DNA of 64,000 nt from Nocardioides antri (GTDB taxonomy: Bacteria > Actinomycetota > Actinomycetes > Propionibacteriales > Nocardioidaceae): positions 372,189 to 436,188 of the forward strand of contig NZ_VUJW01000001.1 of assembly GCF_008373765.1 (NCBI RefSeq), given 5' to 3'. The notes beneath the pieces are model-generated. The model ran no database searches. It was not told the DNA's origin and was given only the letters and a program-made list of their open reading frames with translations. Positions 53,078 to 62,606 of the stretch are shown here, in pieces. Position 1 is the stretch's first letter. Each line of letters opens with the position of its first letter. Both the position numbers and the translations under genes were made by a program.

Positions 53078-53725
53078 GTGTCGTCGCCGTCTGTGGTTGT
53101 CCTGGACTACGGCTCCGGCAACCTGCGGTCCGCCGTGCGCGCGGTCGAGCGCGCGGGTGCCGCGGTCACCCTGACCTCCGACCTCGACCTGGCGATGGAG
53201 GCCGACGGCCTGCTGGTGCCGGGTGTGGGCGCCTACGCCGCCTGCATGCGGGGCCTGCGTGCGATCCGCGGGGAGCGGGTCATCGCGCGCCGCCTGTCCG
53301 GCGGCCGCCCGGTGCTCGGCATCTGCGTGGGCATGCAGATCCTGTTCGAGCGAGGCATCGAGCACGGAGTCGAGACCGAGGGCTGCGGCGAGTGGCCGGG
53401 TGTCGTCGAGCGGATCCAGGCGCCGATCGTCCCGCACATGGGCTGGAACACCGTCGACGTGCCCGTGGGCACCCGCCTGTTCGCCGGCATCGAGGACGAG
53501 CGGTTCTACTTCGTGCACTCGTACGCCGTCCGCGACTGGACCCTCGTCACGAACGACCGCACGCCCGACTCCCACCAGCCGCGGGTGACGTGGGCGGAGC
53601 ACGGCGGCGACCGGTTCGTCGCGGCGGCCGAGAACGGGCCGCTGTCCGCGACCCAGTTCCACCCCGAGAAGTCCGGCGATGCCGGTGCCGCACTACTGAG
53701 GAACTGGGTGAACTCACTTGTCTGA
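53078..53725 (+). CDS. hisH: Imidazole glycerol phosphate synthase, glutaminase subunit
   Basis: A 215-residue class I glutamine amidotransferase supplying ammonia to HisF. Catalytic Cys in [12 protein letters not shown], with the His/Glu pair in [22 protein letters not shown] matches the oxyanion-hole region. GTG 53078 lies 2 bp after hisB; the end overlaps priA by 8 bp. Confidence 0.95.
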   Translation: MSSPSVVVLDYGSGNLRSAVRAVERAGAAVTLTSDLDLAMEADGLLVPGVGAYAACMRGLRAIRGERVIARRLSGGRPVLGICVGMQILFERGIEHGVETEGCGEWPGVVERIQAPIVPHMGWNTVDVPVGTRLFAGIEDERFYFVHSYAVRDWTLVTNDRTPDSHQPRVTWAEHGGDRFVAAAENGPLSATQFHPEKSGDAGAALLRNWVNSLV

Positions 53726-54455
53726 CTACCTCGAGCTGCTCCCCGCCGTCGACATCAAGGGCGGGCAGGCTGTCCAGCTCGTCCAAGGTGTCGACGGCTC
53801 CGAGAAGCGCTTCGGCGACCCGATCGAGGCTTCCCTGCGCTGGCAGGAGGCCGGCGCCGAGTGGATCCACCTCGTCGACCTCGACGCGGCGTTCGGCCAC
53901 GGCAACAACCGCGCGCTCCAGGCTCAGATCGTCGGGAAGCTCGACATCAAGGTCGAGATGAGCGGCGGCATCCGCGACGACGAGTCGCTGGAGGCGGCGA
54001 TGGCGACCGGGTGCCGGAGGGTCAACATCGGGACGGCCGCGCTTGAGCGGCCGGAGTGGTGCGCGAAGGCGATCGCGACGTACGGCGACCGGGTGGCGGT
54101 CGGGCTCGACGTCCGCGGCCGCACACTGGCTGCCCGCGGCTGGACCCAGGAGGGCGGCGACCTCTACGAGACGCTCGCCCGGCTCGACTCCGAGGGCTGC
54201 GCCCGCTACGTCGTCACCGACGTCAACAAGGACGGGATGCTCCAGGGCCCGAACCTCCAGCTGCTGCGCGACGTCTGCGCCGCGACCGACCGTCCGATCG
54301 TCGCGTCCGGCGGCGTGACGACGCTCGACGACATCCGCGCGCTGATGGACCTGGTCCCGCTCGGGGTCGAGGGCGCCATCGCCGGAACCGCCCTCTACAC
54401 CGGGCAGTTCACGCTCGAGGACGCGCTCGCGCTGACCCGCCCGGACCGCCCATGA
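53718..54455 (+). CDS. priA: Phosphoribosyl isomerase A (HisA/TrpF-type, PriA)
   Basis: A 245-residue TIM-barrel isomerase acting on ProFAR. In actinobacteria this enzyme usually also performs the TrpF step, as no trpF gene exists; that dual role is inferred here. Motifs: [58 protein letters not shown] and [11 protein letters not shown]. The start codon is TTG 53718 inside the end of hisH; no nearby ATG or GTG fits. Confidence 0.94.
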   Translation: MSDYLELLPAVDIKGGQAVQLVQGVDGSEKRFGDPIEASLRWQEAGAEWIHLVDLDAAFGHGNNRALQAQIVGKLDIKVEMSGGIRDDESLEAAMATGCRRVNIGTAALERPEWCAKAIATYGDRVAVGLDVRGRTLAARGWTQEGGDLYETLARLDSEGCARYVVTDVNKDGMLQGPNLQLLRDVCAATDRPIVASGGVTTLDDIRALMDLVPLGVEGAIAGTALYTGQFTLEDALALTRPDRP

Positions 54456-55213
54456 GCCTCGCCGTCCGGGTCATCCCGTGCCTCGACGTCGACGCGGGGC
54501 GCGTGGTGAAGGGCATCAATTTCAAGGAGCTGCGCGACGCCGGCGACCCGGTCGAGCTCGCCCGGACCTACGACGCCGAGGGGGCCGACGAGCTGACGTT
54601 CCTCGACATCTCCGCCTCCCACGAGGGACGGGCAACGACGCTCGAGATCGTCTCCGCGACTGCGGAGCAGGTCTTCATCCCGCTCACCGTCGGCGGCGGC
54701 ATCCGTAGCGTGGAGGACGTCGACCGCATGCTGCGGGCCGGCGCCGACAAGATCGCCGTCAACACCGCCGCCATCCACCGGCCCGAGCTGGTCGCCGAGA
54801 TCGCCGACCGGTTCGGCAACCAGGTCCTGGTCCTGTCGGTCGACGCCCGTCGCGCGCCGGGCACGGACTCCGGGTTCGAGGTCACCACGCACGGCGGCCG
54901 CAAGTCGGCCGGGCTCGACGCCATCGCCTGGGCCGTGCAGGCGGCCGAGCTCGGATCCGGCGAGATCCTCCTCAACGCGATGGACGCCGACGGCACCGAG
55001 GACGGATTCGACCTCGAGCTGATCGAGGCCGTGCGGCGCGAGGTCTCCATCCCCGTCATCGCCTCCGGCGGAGCAGGCGCGGCCGAGCACTTCCCGCCCG
55101 CGGTGGAGGCAGGTGCGGACGCCGTCCTCGCCGCGACCATCTTCCACTTCGGCAAGGTGCGGATCGGCGACGTCAAGCAGTCGCTCGGCGACGCGGGCTA
55201 TCCGGTGCGCTGA
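54452..55213 (+). CDS. hisF: Imidazole glycerol phosphate synthase, cyclase subunit
   Basis: A 253-residue TIM-barrel cyclase forming IGP and AICAR with His[19 protein letters not shown] (catalytic Asp), [27 protein letters not shown], and the C-terminal [12 protein letters not shown]. Overlaps priA by 4 bp. Its last 16 bp overlap a decayed lipoprotein gene on the other strand. Confidence 0.96.
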   Translation: MSLAVRVIPCLDVDAGRVVKGINFKELRDAGDPVELARTYDAEGADELTFLDISASHEGRATTLEIVSATAEQVFIPLTVGGGIRSVEDVDRMLRAGADKIAVNTAAIHRPELVAEIADRFGNQVLVLSVDARRAPGTDSGFEVTTHGGRKSAGLDAIAWAVQAAELGSGEILLNAMDADGTEDGFDLELIEAVRREVSIPVIASGGAGAAEHFPPAVEAGADAVLAATIFHFGKVRIGDVKQSLGDAGYPVR

Positions 55214-55617
55214 GTCCCGTTCGCCGTCGGCCGGGCATGGCTCGGCCGAGACTGAAGCTCGACCGCGCCCATCGTGGGCAGCTTCCCGTCGGCAAAGAGG
55301 ACGTTGACGTTGCCGAGGAAGCCGTCCTCGGCGTGCGGAGCGGTGACCCACAGGACGATGTTGCTCGCCATCATCTGCTCGAACTGCTCGCGGGACATGC
55401 CCATCCGGTCGGTCAGGTCGTCCATGGTCGAGCTGTCGGAGAGTGCCTCCTGCATCTTGTCCCGGTCGAACTCCTCCCAGTCCGACGGGAGGTCGAAGGA
55501 CACCTCCGCCTCGTCGACGGAGAACGAGCGGGTGTCCTCGGAGGCAGACCCGCCGGCCGACCGCATCGAGCCATCGCCCGAGCAGGCCCCGGCCAATGAC
55601 AGGACGGCCAGGCACAC
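55198..55617 (-). pseudogene. Decayed lipoprotein gene
   Basis: The frame encodes a lipoprotein-like stretch: a short hydrophobic run ending in a lipobox (SLAGAC), then a soluble domain (VSFDLPSDWEEFDRDKM, FGNVNVL-like strand and FADGKLPTMG). Two defects suggest decay. The signal peptide has no basic N-region because an in-frame TGA lies seven codons before the first possible GTG, and the C-terminus ends abruptly inside hisF sequence with a non-conserved tail. A frameshift near 55620 could explain the N-terminal loss. It could also be a functional gene with an unusual start. Confidence 0.5.
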
Positions 55618-55675
55618 ACCCGTGGCGACGGCTCAGGGAAGGTCATTCACGCGCAGAAACCTGCGGTGCGTGTCC

Positions 55676-56377
55676 CTAGTCCTCGATCACGGTCTCGCAG
55701 TCGGCGGCGACGTCGTCGCGACCACCCTGGCCGTCGCCCCCCGCGTCGATGTAGACGATGTCAGTGCCGTCACCGCACGTGGCGGAGTCCTTCGTGTCGA
55801 AACGGTCCCGGTGCTGGAGGTCGATGACGTCGTCACCGGGGCCGCCCCGGACGACGTCGTCGCCGTTCTTGGCCGTGATGCTGTCGTTGCCGTCCCCGCC
55901 GGCGAGGACGTCGTCGCCGGTGCCGCCGTGGATGATGTCGTCGCCGTCCCCGCCGGAGACGTGGTCGGCCCTGGCCCCGGCGTCGAAGTGGTCGCCGCCG
56001 GCGCCGCCGTCCATGGTGTCGCGACCATGACCACCGTCGAGGGAGTCCCTCCCGCCGCTGCCGCGGAGGAGGTCCTGGCCGGCGCCTCCGACCAGCTGGT
56101 CCTGGCCGCTCCCGCCGCGGATGACGTCGTCGCCCTCCTGCCCGGACAGCACGTCGTGCCCACCCCACCCGCAGATGACATCGTCACGGTGGCCACCGCT
56201 GATCGTGTCGTCACCAGGTCCACCGGTGAACCGAGGCTGGCACGAGACCCCCGGTCCCGAGACCTCCCCGGCCTGAGCGGTCGCCGGGAAGAGGGACACG
56301 GCGAGCACCACGAGTGCGAAGGCGATGAGGTGGCGGCGCGAGTGGGCGCCCCGAGGACGCTGGAAGCGGTCCGACAT
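55676..56377 (-). CDS. Secreted RTX-repeat calcium-binding protein
   Basis: A 233-residue exported protein. The signal peptide ends at ATAQA (about residue 36). Residues 52-195 contain about 15 glycine- and aspartate-rich nonapeptides of the form GGxGxDxxx (for example GGPGDDTIS, GGTGDDVLA), which fold as a calcium-bound parallel beta roll. No enzymatic domain and no type I secretion tail apart from the repeats; the Sec-type signal peptide suggests Sec export. The C-terminal 40 residues include cysteines that could form a disulfide. Role unknown. Confidence 0.82.
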   Translation of the reverse strand: MSDRFQRPRGAHSRRHLIAFALVVLAVSLFPATAQAGEVSGPGVSCQPRFTGGPGDDTISGGHRDDVICGWGGHDVLSGQEGDDVIRGGSGQDQLVGGAGQDLLRGSGGRDSLDGGHGRDTMDGGAGGDHFDAGARADHVSGGDGDDIIHGGTGDDVLAGGDGNDSITAKNGDDVVRGGPGDDVIDLQHRDRFDTKDSATCGDGTDIVYIDAGGDGQGGRDDVAADCETVIED

Positions 56378-56498
56378 GACAGGGGCCCTTTCGTCGGGAT
56401 GTCTGGGCCCACGAAGGGGCAGCGACTGGCCACTACTATGCGCCCACCCCTGCCGGCCTGCGGGCTCTTTGACAGCCCTGCGCCGAGGTTCGTCCCGC

Positions 56499-57122
56499 TC
56501 AGATCCCGAGGCTGGCGTTCCTCAGGTTCGCGACGGCCTCGTCCGGCCCGTCGAACGCCAGGTCGTGAATCTGCTGCCGGCCGTAGAGGAACAAGACGAG
56601 CTCCGACGGCAGCCCGGTGACGACGACCGGGTCGTCTCCCCCGCGGAGTGTCGTCTCGGCGCCGGTGTCGGAGCGGCGGGCGACGACGGGCACGCCGGCG
56701 GGTCGGATCAGGCCCTTGCCGGACACCCGCACCACCCGCCAGAGGGCGTCCTGCTCGCCGGGCTCGAGGACCCGCGGCTCCCAGCCATCGGCCGCGCGGC
56801 GGATGTCCTCGTGGTGGACGTAGTACTCCGCGGTGTTGACCGCCTGGTCGATCCCCGGCAGCGCCAACGGGTTGCGCGCCTTCCGGACCCGGCCTACCAG
56901 CTTCTCGAACGACTTCTTGGCGACCCGCTCGGTCTCGCGGTCCGTGACCGACGCCAGCGGGGGCACCACGATGCCGACCGAGAGGGGGCTGTGCTCGCGC
57001 ACGACCAGGTGCGCGACGAGCTCACGCACCGTCCAGTCGCCGCAGAGGGTGGGAGCGTCCGGACCGGTCTCGAGTGCGAGGTCGCAGAGGCGGAAGCGCT
57101 CTGCGCGCGCGAACGACGTCAT
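56499..57122 (-). CDS. TIGR03085-family metal-binding protein (DinB/MDMPI fold)
   Basis: A 207-residue protein of the DinB-like mycothiol-dependent isomerase N-terminal superfamily, subfamily TIGR03085. N-terminal ERFRLCDLALETGPDAPTLC and GDWTVRELVAHLVVREH give the conserved His, and YYVHHEDIRRA gives the metal-binding His pair. Function unknown. CATCCT six bases before the ATG could be a weak -10 box. Confidence 0.85.
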   Translation of the reverse strand: MTSFARAERFRLCDLALETGPDAPTLCGDWTVRELVAHLVVREHSPLSVGIVVPPLASVTDRETERVAKKSFEKLVGRVRKARNPLALPGIDQAVNTAEYYVHHEDIRRAADGWEPRVLEPGEQDALWRVVRVSGKGLIRPAGVPVVARRSDTGAETTLRGGDDPVVVTGLPSELVLFLYGRQQIHDLAFDGPDEAVANLRNASLGI

Positions 57123-57226
57123 GAGGGCAGGATGGCACGACGCCGGGGTCCTGGCCTGTCGGCGTCCGGGAATACGCTGCCCCTTCGCCCGGGTTGCGCA
57201 CGGGGGCAGACAGGAGCAGGACCGAA

Positions 57227-59035
57227 GTGACGGACGAGCGGCAGAGCGGCGCCGGTACGACGAGCGCCGGCTTCGCCGTACTCTGGGTCGCGATCAAGCG
57301 GGAGCCGTGGATCTTCGCCGTGTCGACGGTCGGCAGCCTGCTCTTCGGAGCCCTCACCGTGGCCGACGCCTGGGTCCTGGGCTGGTCCACCGACCACGTC
57401 GTGCTGCCAGCGTTCCGCGACGGCGAGATCGGCGCCGGCATGCTCTGGGCGGTGCTCGGCCTGTTCCTCGGCGTCGCCATCCTGCGTGCGGTCGGCATCG
57501 TCGCCCGCCGGCTGGGCGCCGGCGTGATGCAGTACCGCATGCAGGCGCGGACCCGGCGCGCGGTCACCCGGCAGTACCTCTCGCTCCCCATGGAGTGGCA
57601 CCAGCGGCACCCCACCGGTGAGCTGCTGTCCAACGCGAACTCCGACGTCGAGGCGGCCTGGGGGCCGATCGCGCCGCTCCCGATGGCGGTCGGCACGGTC
57701 GCGATGATGGTCATCGCCGTGGTCCAGATGCTGTTCGCCGACCTCGTCCTCGCGGTCGTCGGCCTGCTGGTCTTCCCGCTCGTGATCGCGACCAACGTCG
57801 TCTACCAGAACCTCGCCCAGGGCTGGGCGACCCGCGCGCAGCAACTCCGGGCGGAGCTCAGCGAGATCGCGCACGAGTCGTTCGACGGCGCCATGGTGGT
57901 CAAGACCCTCGGTCGCGAGCCGGAGGAGACCGCCCGGTTCCGCGCGAAGGCGACCGAGCTGCGCGAGACCAACATCAAGGTCGGCCGGATCCGCGCCGCG
58001 TTCGACCCCACGCTCGCCGCGCTGCCGAACCTCGCCGTCCTGGTCGTGCTCGTCCTCGGCGTCCACCGGGTGCTGTCCGGCGCCGCCGACGCCGGCGCTG
58101 TCGTCACCGTCGCCTACCTGCTCACGATCGTGTCGTTCCCGATCCGGTCGATCGGCTGGCTGCTGGGCGAGTTCCCGCGCAGCGTGGTCGGCTACCGCCG
58201 GGTCGACGCCGTCCTGCGCGCCAAGGGCGCGATGGAGTACGGCGACGCGCCCGCCCCGCTGGCGGCCGGCGGCGTGCGGCTCGAGGTCGACGGCCTGCGC
58301 TACGGCTACCAGCCGACCAGGCCGCTGCTCCGCGACGTGACGTTCACGGTCGAGCCCGGCCGCACGGTGGCGCTGGTCGGTGCCACCGCGTCCGGCAAGA
58401 GCACGCTCACCAACCTGCTGACCCGGCTGGTCGACGTCGACGGCGGCAGCATCCGGGTCGACGGGGTCGACCTGCGGTCGCTCGCCAAGGGCGAGCTGGC
58501 CCGGGTGCTGTCCGTCGTGCCGCAGACCGCGTTCCTCTTCGACGACACCGTGCGCGGCAATGTGACGCTGGGCGCGGACGTCCCCGACGAGGAAGTCTGG
58601 GCCGCCCTGCGCACCGCCCAGGCCGACGGCTTCGTCGCCGCCCTGCCCGAGGGGCTCGACACCCGGCTGGGTGAGCGCGGCACGTCGCTGTCCGGCGGCC
58701 AGCGGCAGCGGATCTCCCTCGCCCGCGCGCTGGTGCGCCGCCCGCGGCTGCTCGTGCTCGACGACGCCACGTCCGCGGTCGACCCCGAGGTCGAGGCGCG
58801 GATCCTGGCCGGCCTGAAGGGCGCCGACCGGGACGCGACGCTCGTGGTGGTCGCCTACCGCAAGGCCACGATCGGCCTCGCCGACGAGGTGCTCTTCCTC
58901 GCCGACGGCGTGATCGTCGACCGCGGCCCGCACCACGAGCTGGTGGCCCGCAACGATGACTACGCGCGCCTCGTCAACGCCTACGAGCAGCAGGACGCGG
59001 TCCTCGGCGAGCCCGAGGAGGTGACGACGTCATGA
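57227..59035 (+). CDS. ABC exporter half-transporter with degenerate ATP site (subunit 1)
   Basis: A 602-residue fused membrane-NBD protein. Six membrane helices (about 20-310), then the nucleotide-binding domain with Walker A GATASGKST, signature LSGGQRQR, Walker [15 protein letters not shown] and H-loop position VVVAYRKAT. The catalytic Glu is Asp and the switch His is Tyr, so this NBD's own Walker site is non-hydrolytic, while its signature motif is intact. It is coupled to the next gene and forms a heterodimeric exporter. Substrate unknown. GTG 57227 follows AGCAGGA. Confidence 0.9.
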   Translation: MTDERQSGAGTTSAGFAVLWVAIKREPWIFAVSTVGSLLFGALTVADAWVLGWSTDHVVLPAFRDGEIGAGMLWAVLGLFLGVAILRAVGIVARRLGAGVMQYRMQARTRRAVTRQYLSLPMEWHQRHPTGELLSNANSDVEAAWGPIAPLPMAVGTVAMMVIAVVQMLFADLVLAVVGLLVFPLVIATNVVYQNLAQGWATRAQQLRAELSEIAHESFDGAMVVKTLGREPEETARFRAKATELRETNIKVGRIRAAFDPTLAALPNLAVLVVLVLGVHRVLSGAADAGAVVTVAYLLTIVSFPIRSIGWLLGEFPRSVVGYRRVDAVLRAKGAMEYGDAPAPLAAGGVRLEVDGLRYGYQPTRPLLRDVTFTVEPGRTVALVGATASGKSTLTNLLTRLVDVDGGSIRVDGVDLRSLAKGELARVLSVVPQTAFLFDDTVRGNVTLGADVPDEEVWAALRTAQADGFVAALPEGLDTRLGERGTSLSGGQRQRISLARALVRRPRLLVLDDATSAVDPEVEARILAGLKGADRDATLVVVAYRKATIGLADEVLFLADGVIVDRGPHHELVARNDDYARLVNAYEQQDAVLGEPEEVTTS

Positions 59036-60843
59036 CCACGATCTCCCCGGCCGGCACCCGGATGGTCACCGGCGAGGACATCGGCGCCATGGAGACCATC
59101 CGCCGCGGCATCGGTCACTCGCCGGAGCTCGTCGACGGCATCGGCAAGACCCTCACCCTTGCCGTCATCGCCTCGCTGGGCCAGGTCGTCGTGCCGATCG
59201 CGGTGCAGCAGACGATCGACCGCGGCCTGCGCGGGCCCGGCGGGCCGGATGCGACCTTCACCACCTGGATGGCGCTGGTCGCGGCCGTCGCGATCGGGCT
59301 GACCAGCTGGGCGTCGTACGCCATGACCGCGCGGCTCTTCTCGACCTCCGAGCGCGGGCTCGCGACGCTGCGGGTGAAGGCGTTCCGGCACGTCCACGAC
59401 CTGCCGCTGCTGACCCAGAACACCGAGCGTCGCGGCGCGCTGGTCTCGCGGGTGACCAGCGACGTCGACCAGGTCAGCCAGTTCCTGGTGTTCGGCGGCC
59501 TGCTGTTCATCGTCAGCATCGGCCAGATCCTGGTCGCGACCGTGGTGATGGTCTTCTACAGCTGGCAGCTCGCACTGGTGGTGTGGATCTGCTTCGCGCC
59601 GCTGTTCCTCAGCCTGCGCTACTTCCAGCGCAAGCTCTCCGCCGCCTACGCGACCGTACGCCGCCAGGTCGGTGTGCTGCTGTCCGCGATCTCCGAGCCC
59701 GTGGTCGGCGCCGCCGTGGTGCGGTCCTACGCGGTCGAGGCGCGGACCCAGGAGCGGATCGACACCGCGGTCGCGACCCACCAGGCGGCGTCGACCCGCG
59801 CTCAGGGCTTCACCGCGTTCTCGTTCTCGCTCGGCGGCATCTCGGCCGGCTTGGCCAACGCCGGCGTGCTGATCGTCGGCATCTGGCTGGGCCAGGGCCA
59901 TCTCTGGGCCGACGACACCACGGCCGGCGAGGTGCTGGCGTTCGCGTTCCTCGTGACGCTCTTCGTCGGCCCGGTGCAGTTCGGCACCCAGGTCCTGACC
60001 GACGCGCAGAACGCGATCGCCGGCTGGCGCCGGGTGATCGGCATCCTCGACACCCAGGCCGACCTGGTCGACCCGGGGCCGGACGGCCAGGTGCTGCCGG
60101 CCGGGGCTCTGGACGTCACGTTCGAGGGTGTCGGGTTCTCCTACCCCGGCGGGCCGCCGGTGCTGCGCGACATCGACCTGCACATCCCGGCCGGCCGCCG
60201 CGTCGCCGTCGTGGGCGAGACCGGCTCGGGCAAGTCGACCCTGGCCAAGCTGCTGACCCGGCTGATGGACCCGACCGCGGGCCGGGTGCTGCTCGACGGG
60301 GTCGACGTGCGCGACATCTCCGAGACGTCGCTGCGCTCGAGCGTCGTGCTCGTCCCGCAGGAGGGCTTCCTCTTCGACGACACCCTCGCCGCCAACGCGC
60401 GCTACGGCCGACTCGGTGCGACCGACGACGAGATCGCCGCCGCGGCCGCCGAGCTCGGCCTCGGTGACTGGCTCGCCGGGCTGCCCGACGGCCTGGCGAC
60501 GCGGGTGGGCCAGCGCGGCGAGTCGCTGTCGGCGGGGGAGCGGCAGCTGGTCGCGCTGCTGCGGGCACAGCTCGCCGATCCCGACCTGCTGGTGCTCGAC
60601 GAGGCCACGAGCGCCGTCGACCCCGAGCTCGAGACCCGGATCGGCCGCGCCCTCGACCGGCTGATGTCCGGCCGCACCTCCGTCACCATCGCCCACCGGC
60701 TGTCCACCGCGGAGGCCGCCGACGAGGTGGTCGTCGTCGACCGCGGGGGGATCGTGCAGCGCGGACCCCACGCCGAGCTGGTCCGTCAGGCCGGCTCCGT
60801 GTACGCCGGACTGCACGCCTCGTGGGTCGCCCAACAGGGCTGA
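59032..60843 (+). CDS. ABC exporter half-transporter with canonical ATP site (subunit 2)
   Basis: A 603-residue partner of the preceding gene. Six membrane helices; NBD with Walker [10 protein letters not shown], Walker [15 protein letters not shown] (catalytic Glu) and H-loop VTIAHRLST, but a degenerate signature LSAGERQL. Together the two subunits give one working and one degenerate site, as in TM287/288 or TmrAB. Translational coupling by ATGA overlap supports heterodimer formation. Confidence 0.92.
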   Translation: MTTISPAGTRMVTGEDIGAMETIRRGIGHSPELVDGIGKTLTLAVIASLGQVVVPIAVQQTIDRGLRGPGGPDATFTTWMALVAAVAIGLTSWASYAMTARLFSTSERGLATLRVKAFRHVHDLPLLTQNTERRGALVSRVTSDVDQVSQFLVFGGLLFIVSIGQILVATVVMVFYSWQLALVVWICFAPLFLSLRYFQRKLSAAYATVRRQVGVLLSAISEPVVGAAVVRSYAVEARTQERIDTAVATHQAASTRAQGFTAFSFSLGGISAGLANAGVLIVGIWLGQGHLWADDTTAGEVLAFAFLVTLFVGPVQFGTQVLTDAQNAIAGWRRVIGILDTQADLVDPGPDGQVLPAGALDVTFEGVGFSYPGGPPVLRDIDLHIPAGRRVAVVGETGSGKSTLAKLLTRLMDPTAGRVLLDGVDVRDISETSLRSSVVLVPQEGFLFDDTLAANARYGRLGATDDEIAAAAAELGLGDWLAGLPDGLATRVGQRGESLSAGERQLVALLRAQLADPDLLVLDEATSAVDPELETRIGRALDRLMSGRTSVTIAHRLSTAEAADEVVVVDRGGIVQRGPHAELVRQAGSVYAGLHASWVAQQG

Positions 60844-60856
60844 CCACCCCGACCGC

Positions 60857-60862
60857 GATAAT
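60857..60862 (+). promoter_or_regulatory. Possible -10 element, leaderless promoter of hisI
   Basis: GATAAT followed by six bases and the hisI GTG. A separate promoter is expected because hisI no longer follows hisF directly. Confidence 0.45.
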
Positions 60863-60868
60863 GGCCGG

Positions 60869-61207
60869 GTGACCTCGCTCGACCCCGCCATCGCCGACCG
60901 GCTCTCCCGCAACGACGCGGGGCTGGTCCCTGCGGTCGTCCAGCAGCACGACACCGGTGAGGTGCTGATGCTGGCCTGGATGGACGACGAGGCCCTTCAC
61001 CGCAGCCTGACGACCGGCCGGGCGACCTACTGGAGCCGCTCCCGGCAGGAGTACTGGGTCAAGGGCGAGACGTCCGGTCAGCGGCAGTGGGTCAAGGAGG
61101 TCCGGCTGGACTGCGACGGCGACACCCTGCTGGTCAAGGTCGACCAGGAAGGACCGGCCTGCCACACCGGCACCCGGACCTGCTTCGACGACGGGCTGCT
61201 CGCGTGA
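60869..61207 (+). CDS. hisI: Phosphoribosyl-AMP cyclohydrolase
   Basis: A 112-residue zinc/magnesium enzyme that opens the purine ring in histidine synthesis. [56 protein letters not shown] and the C-terminal CHTGTRTCF cysteine ligands. Monofunctional, without the HisE domain. Separated from hisF by 5.6 kb of unrelated genes. Its stop overlaps the next gene by 4 bp. Confidence 0.95.
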   Translation: MTSLDPAIADRLSRNDAGLVPAVVQQHDTGEVLMLAWMDDEALHRSLTTGRATYWSRSRQEYWVKGETSGQRQWVKEVRLDCDGDTLLVKVDQEGPACHTGTRTCFDDGLLA

Positions 61208-61830
61208 GCGCCGCGGACCCGGCGAGCCGGCGCCGCCGTACCTTCGTCCCCGTCGTCCTGGTCGGGCTCGGCGCCAGCGTGGTGACCGCCGTCGCCGGAC
61301 ACCAGCCGATGCTGCAGGTGTCGGCCTCCGACCTCTCCCGGTTCGGGATGTCGTCGTTCGCCGGCGAGGAGCAGGCCGAGGCGGGCTTCCCGCTCGCCGG
61401 TGCGCTCGCCCTCGTCGCGCTGGCCTGCTGGGGCGTCGTGCTCGTCGCGCGCGGCCGCTTCCGCCAGGTGGTGGCCGTCCTCGCCGCCCTCGCGGCCGGT
61501 GGCGTGCTCGCCGTCCAGGTCGTCGGCGGCTTCGTGCAGGACGACGAGGCGGCGGTCGCGATCTCCGAGCAGATCGGCGCCTCTCTGCTCGGCGACCGGC
61601 TGCCGCTCGAGTACACCGTGTGGTTCTGGCTCGCGACCGTGGCCTCGGTCGTCGCCGTCGCCGCAGCGGTCGCCGGCGCGCTCTCGTCGCCGGACTGGCC
61701 CGAGATGGGCAGTCGGTACGACGCCCCGGCGACCCACGAGCAGAAGGACTCCGAGGCCCCGCCCGAGGAGCGCACCAGCCTCGACCTGTGGAAGTCGATG
61801 GACCAGGGCGACGACCCCACGGACCAGTGA
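61204..61830 (+). CDS. Trp biosynthesis-associated membrane protein (TIGR02234)
   Basis: A 208-residue membrane protein with about four helices (about 13-31, 65-82, 88-108, 140-160) and a charged C-terminal tail, matching the Trp_oprn_chp family found next to trp genes in actinobacteria. Function unknown. Coupled to hisI by GTGA. In relatives trpE usually lies between hisI and this gene, but no trpE is present here. Confidence 0.85.
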   Translation: MSAADPASRRRRTFVPVVLVGLGASVVTAVAGHQPMLQVSASDLSRFGMSSFAGEEQAEAGFPLAGALALVALACWGVVLVARGRFRQVVAVLAALAAGGVLAVQVVGGFVQDDEAAVAISEQIGASLLGDRLPLEYTVWFWLATVASVVAVAAAVAGALSSPDWPEMGSRYDAPATHEQKDSEAPPEERTSLDLWKSMDQGDDPTDQ

Positions 61831-61852
61831 CCGATCCGGCGACCTCGCCCAC

Positions 61853-61880
61853 TAGACTCGGGGCCGTCAACCGAAGCCCC
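61853..61880 (+). promoter_or_regulatory. Putative promoter and leader hairpin before the HGxxPAAW gene
   Basis: TAGACT (61853-61858) resembles a -10 box. GGGGC (61860-61864) and GCCCC (61876-61880) form a short stem with an 11-base loop in the leader. Could be an attenuator or incidental. Confidence 0.3.
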
Positions 61881-61901
61881 ATCACCGAAGCGAGCGCCTG
61901 C

Positions 61902-62102
61902 ATGTCTGACAACCACGGCAACACCCCTGCGGCCTGGACCGCCGTCATCGTGGCGCTGGTCGGCTTCGTGGTGGGCGGTGTCGGGCTCATGCTGAGCCCG
62001 GTCAGCATGCCGCTGTTCTGGGTCGGCGTCGTGATCGTGCTCGTCGCCGGTGTGGTGTTCGTGGTGATGGACAAGGCCGGGCTGCACCAGTCCGGCCACT
62101 GA
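61902..62102 (+). CDS. HGxxPAAW-family small membrane protein
   Basis: A 66-residue protein with the family name motif HGNTPAAW near the N-terminus and two membrane helices (about 13-32 and 38-57). It is a regular member of actinobacterial trp neighbourhoods, of unknown function. Confidence 0.88.
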   Translation: MSDNHGNTPAAWTAVIVALVGFVVGGVGLMLSPVSMPLFWVGVVIVLVAGVVFVVMDKAGLHQSGH

Positions 62103-62116
62103 CCCGAGGAGCTGCC

Positions 62117-62584
62117 GTGAGCACGTCTGCGCCGATGCGCCCGGGGGACCGGGTGGCGGTTGCCGCGCGGTCGCTTCCCGGCTCGCGCTGGCGGCGGATG
62201 GCCCCGCCCGCGCTGGTCGCCGGCACGCTCGCCGCGGCGACGATCGCCCTCCACGTGCGCGACCCGCACGCCGAAGGGTCGTGGGGAGCCTGCCCGACGA
62301 AGGCGTTCTTCGGGATCGACTGTCCCGGATGCGGTGGTCTCCGCGCGGTCAACGACCTGACCAACCTCCAGCTCGTCGACGCCGGCTCCAGCAACCTGCT
62401 GTTCGTCGCGAGCCTGCCGGTCATCGCCTACGTCTTCGCCAGGTGGAGCATCGGCCGGTGGACCGGGCGCTCCTGGGACCCGTCGCACCAGAGCCTGACC
62501 GTCTGGTCCGTGCTGCTGGTCGTGGTGATGATCGCGTTCACCATTCTCCGGAACATGCCAGCGGGGTCATGGCTCGCGCCATGA
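62117..62584 (+). CDS. DUF2752 membrane protein
   Basis: A 155-residue protein with three membrane helices (about 29-46, 95-111, 131-148) and the DUF2752 signature CPTKAFFGIDCPGCGGLRA, in which three cysteines could bind metal. Function unknown. GTG 62117 begins 14 bp after the previous gene. Confidence 0.85.
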   Translation: MSTSAPMRPGDRVAVAARSLPGSRWRRMAPPALVAGTLAAATIALHVRDPHAEGSWGACPTKAFFGIDCPGCGGLRAVNDLTNLQLVDAGSSNLLFVASLPVIAYVFARWSIGRWTGRSWDPSHQSLTVWSVLLVVVMIAFTILRNMPAGSWLAP

Positions 62585-62606
62585 CCCCACTGTCGGAACG
62601 CTCGTC

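Noticed and set aside
55700-56230. Long open frame on the plus strand opposite the RTX gene
   Set aside because: It is the complement of Gly/Asp repeats in a GC-rich gene; the minus-strand frame has a signal peptide and RTX motifs, whereas the plus-strand frame has none.
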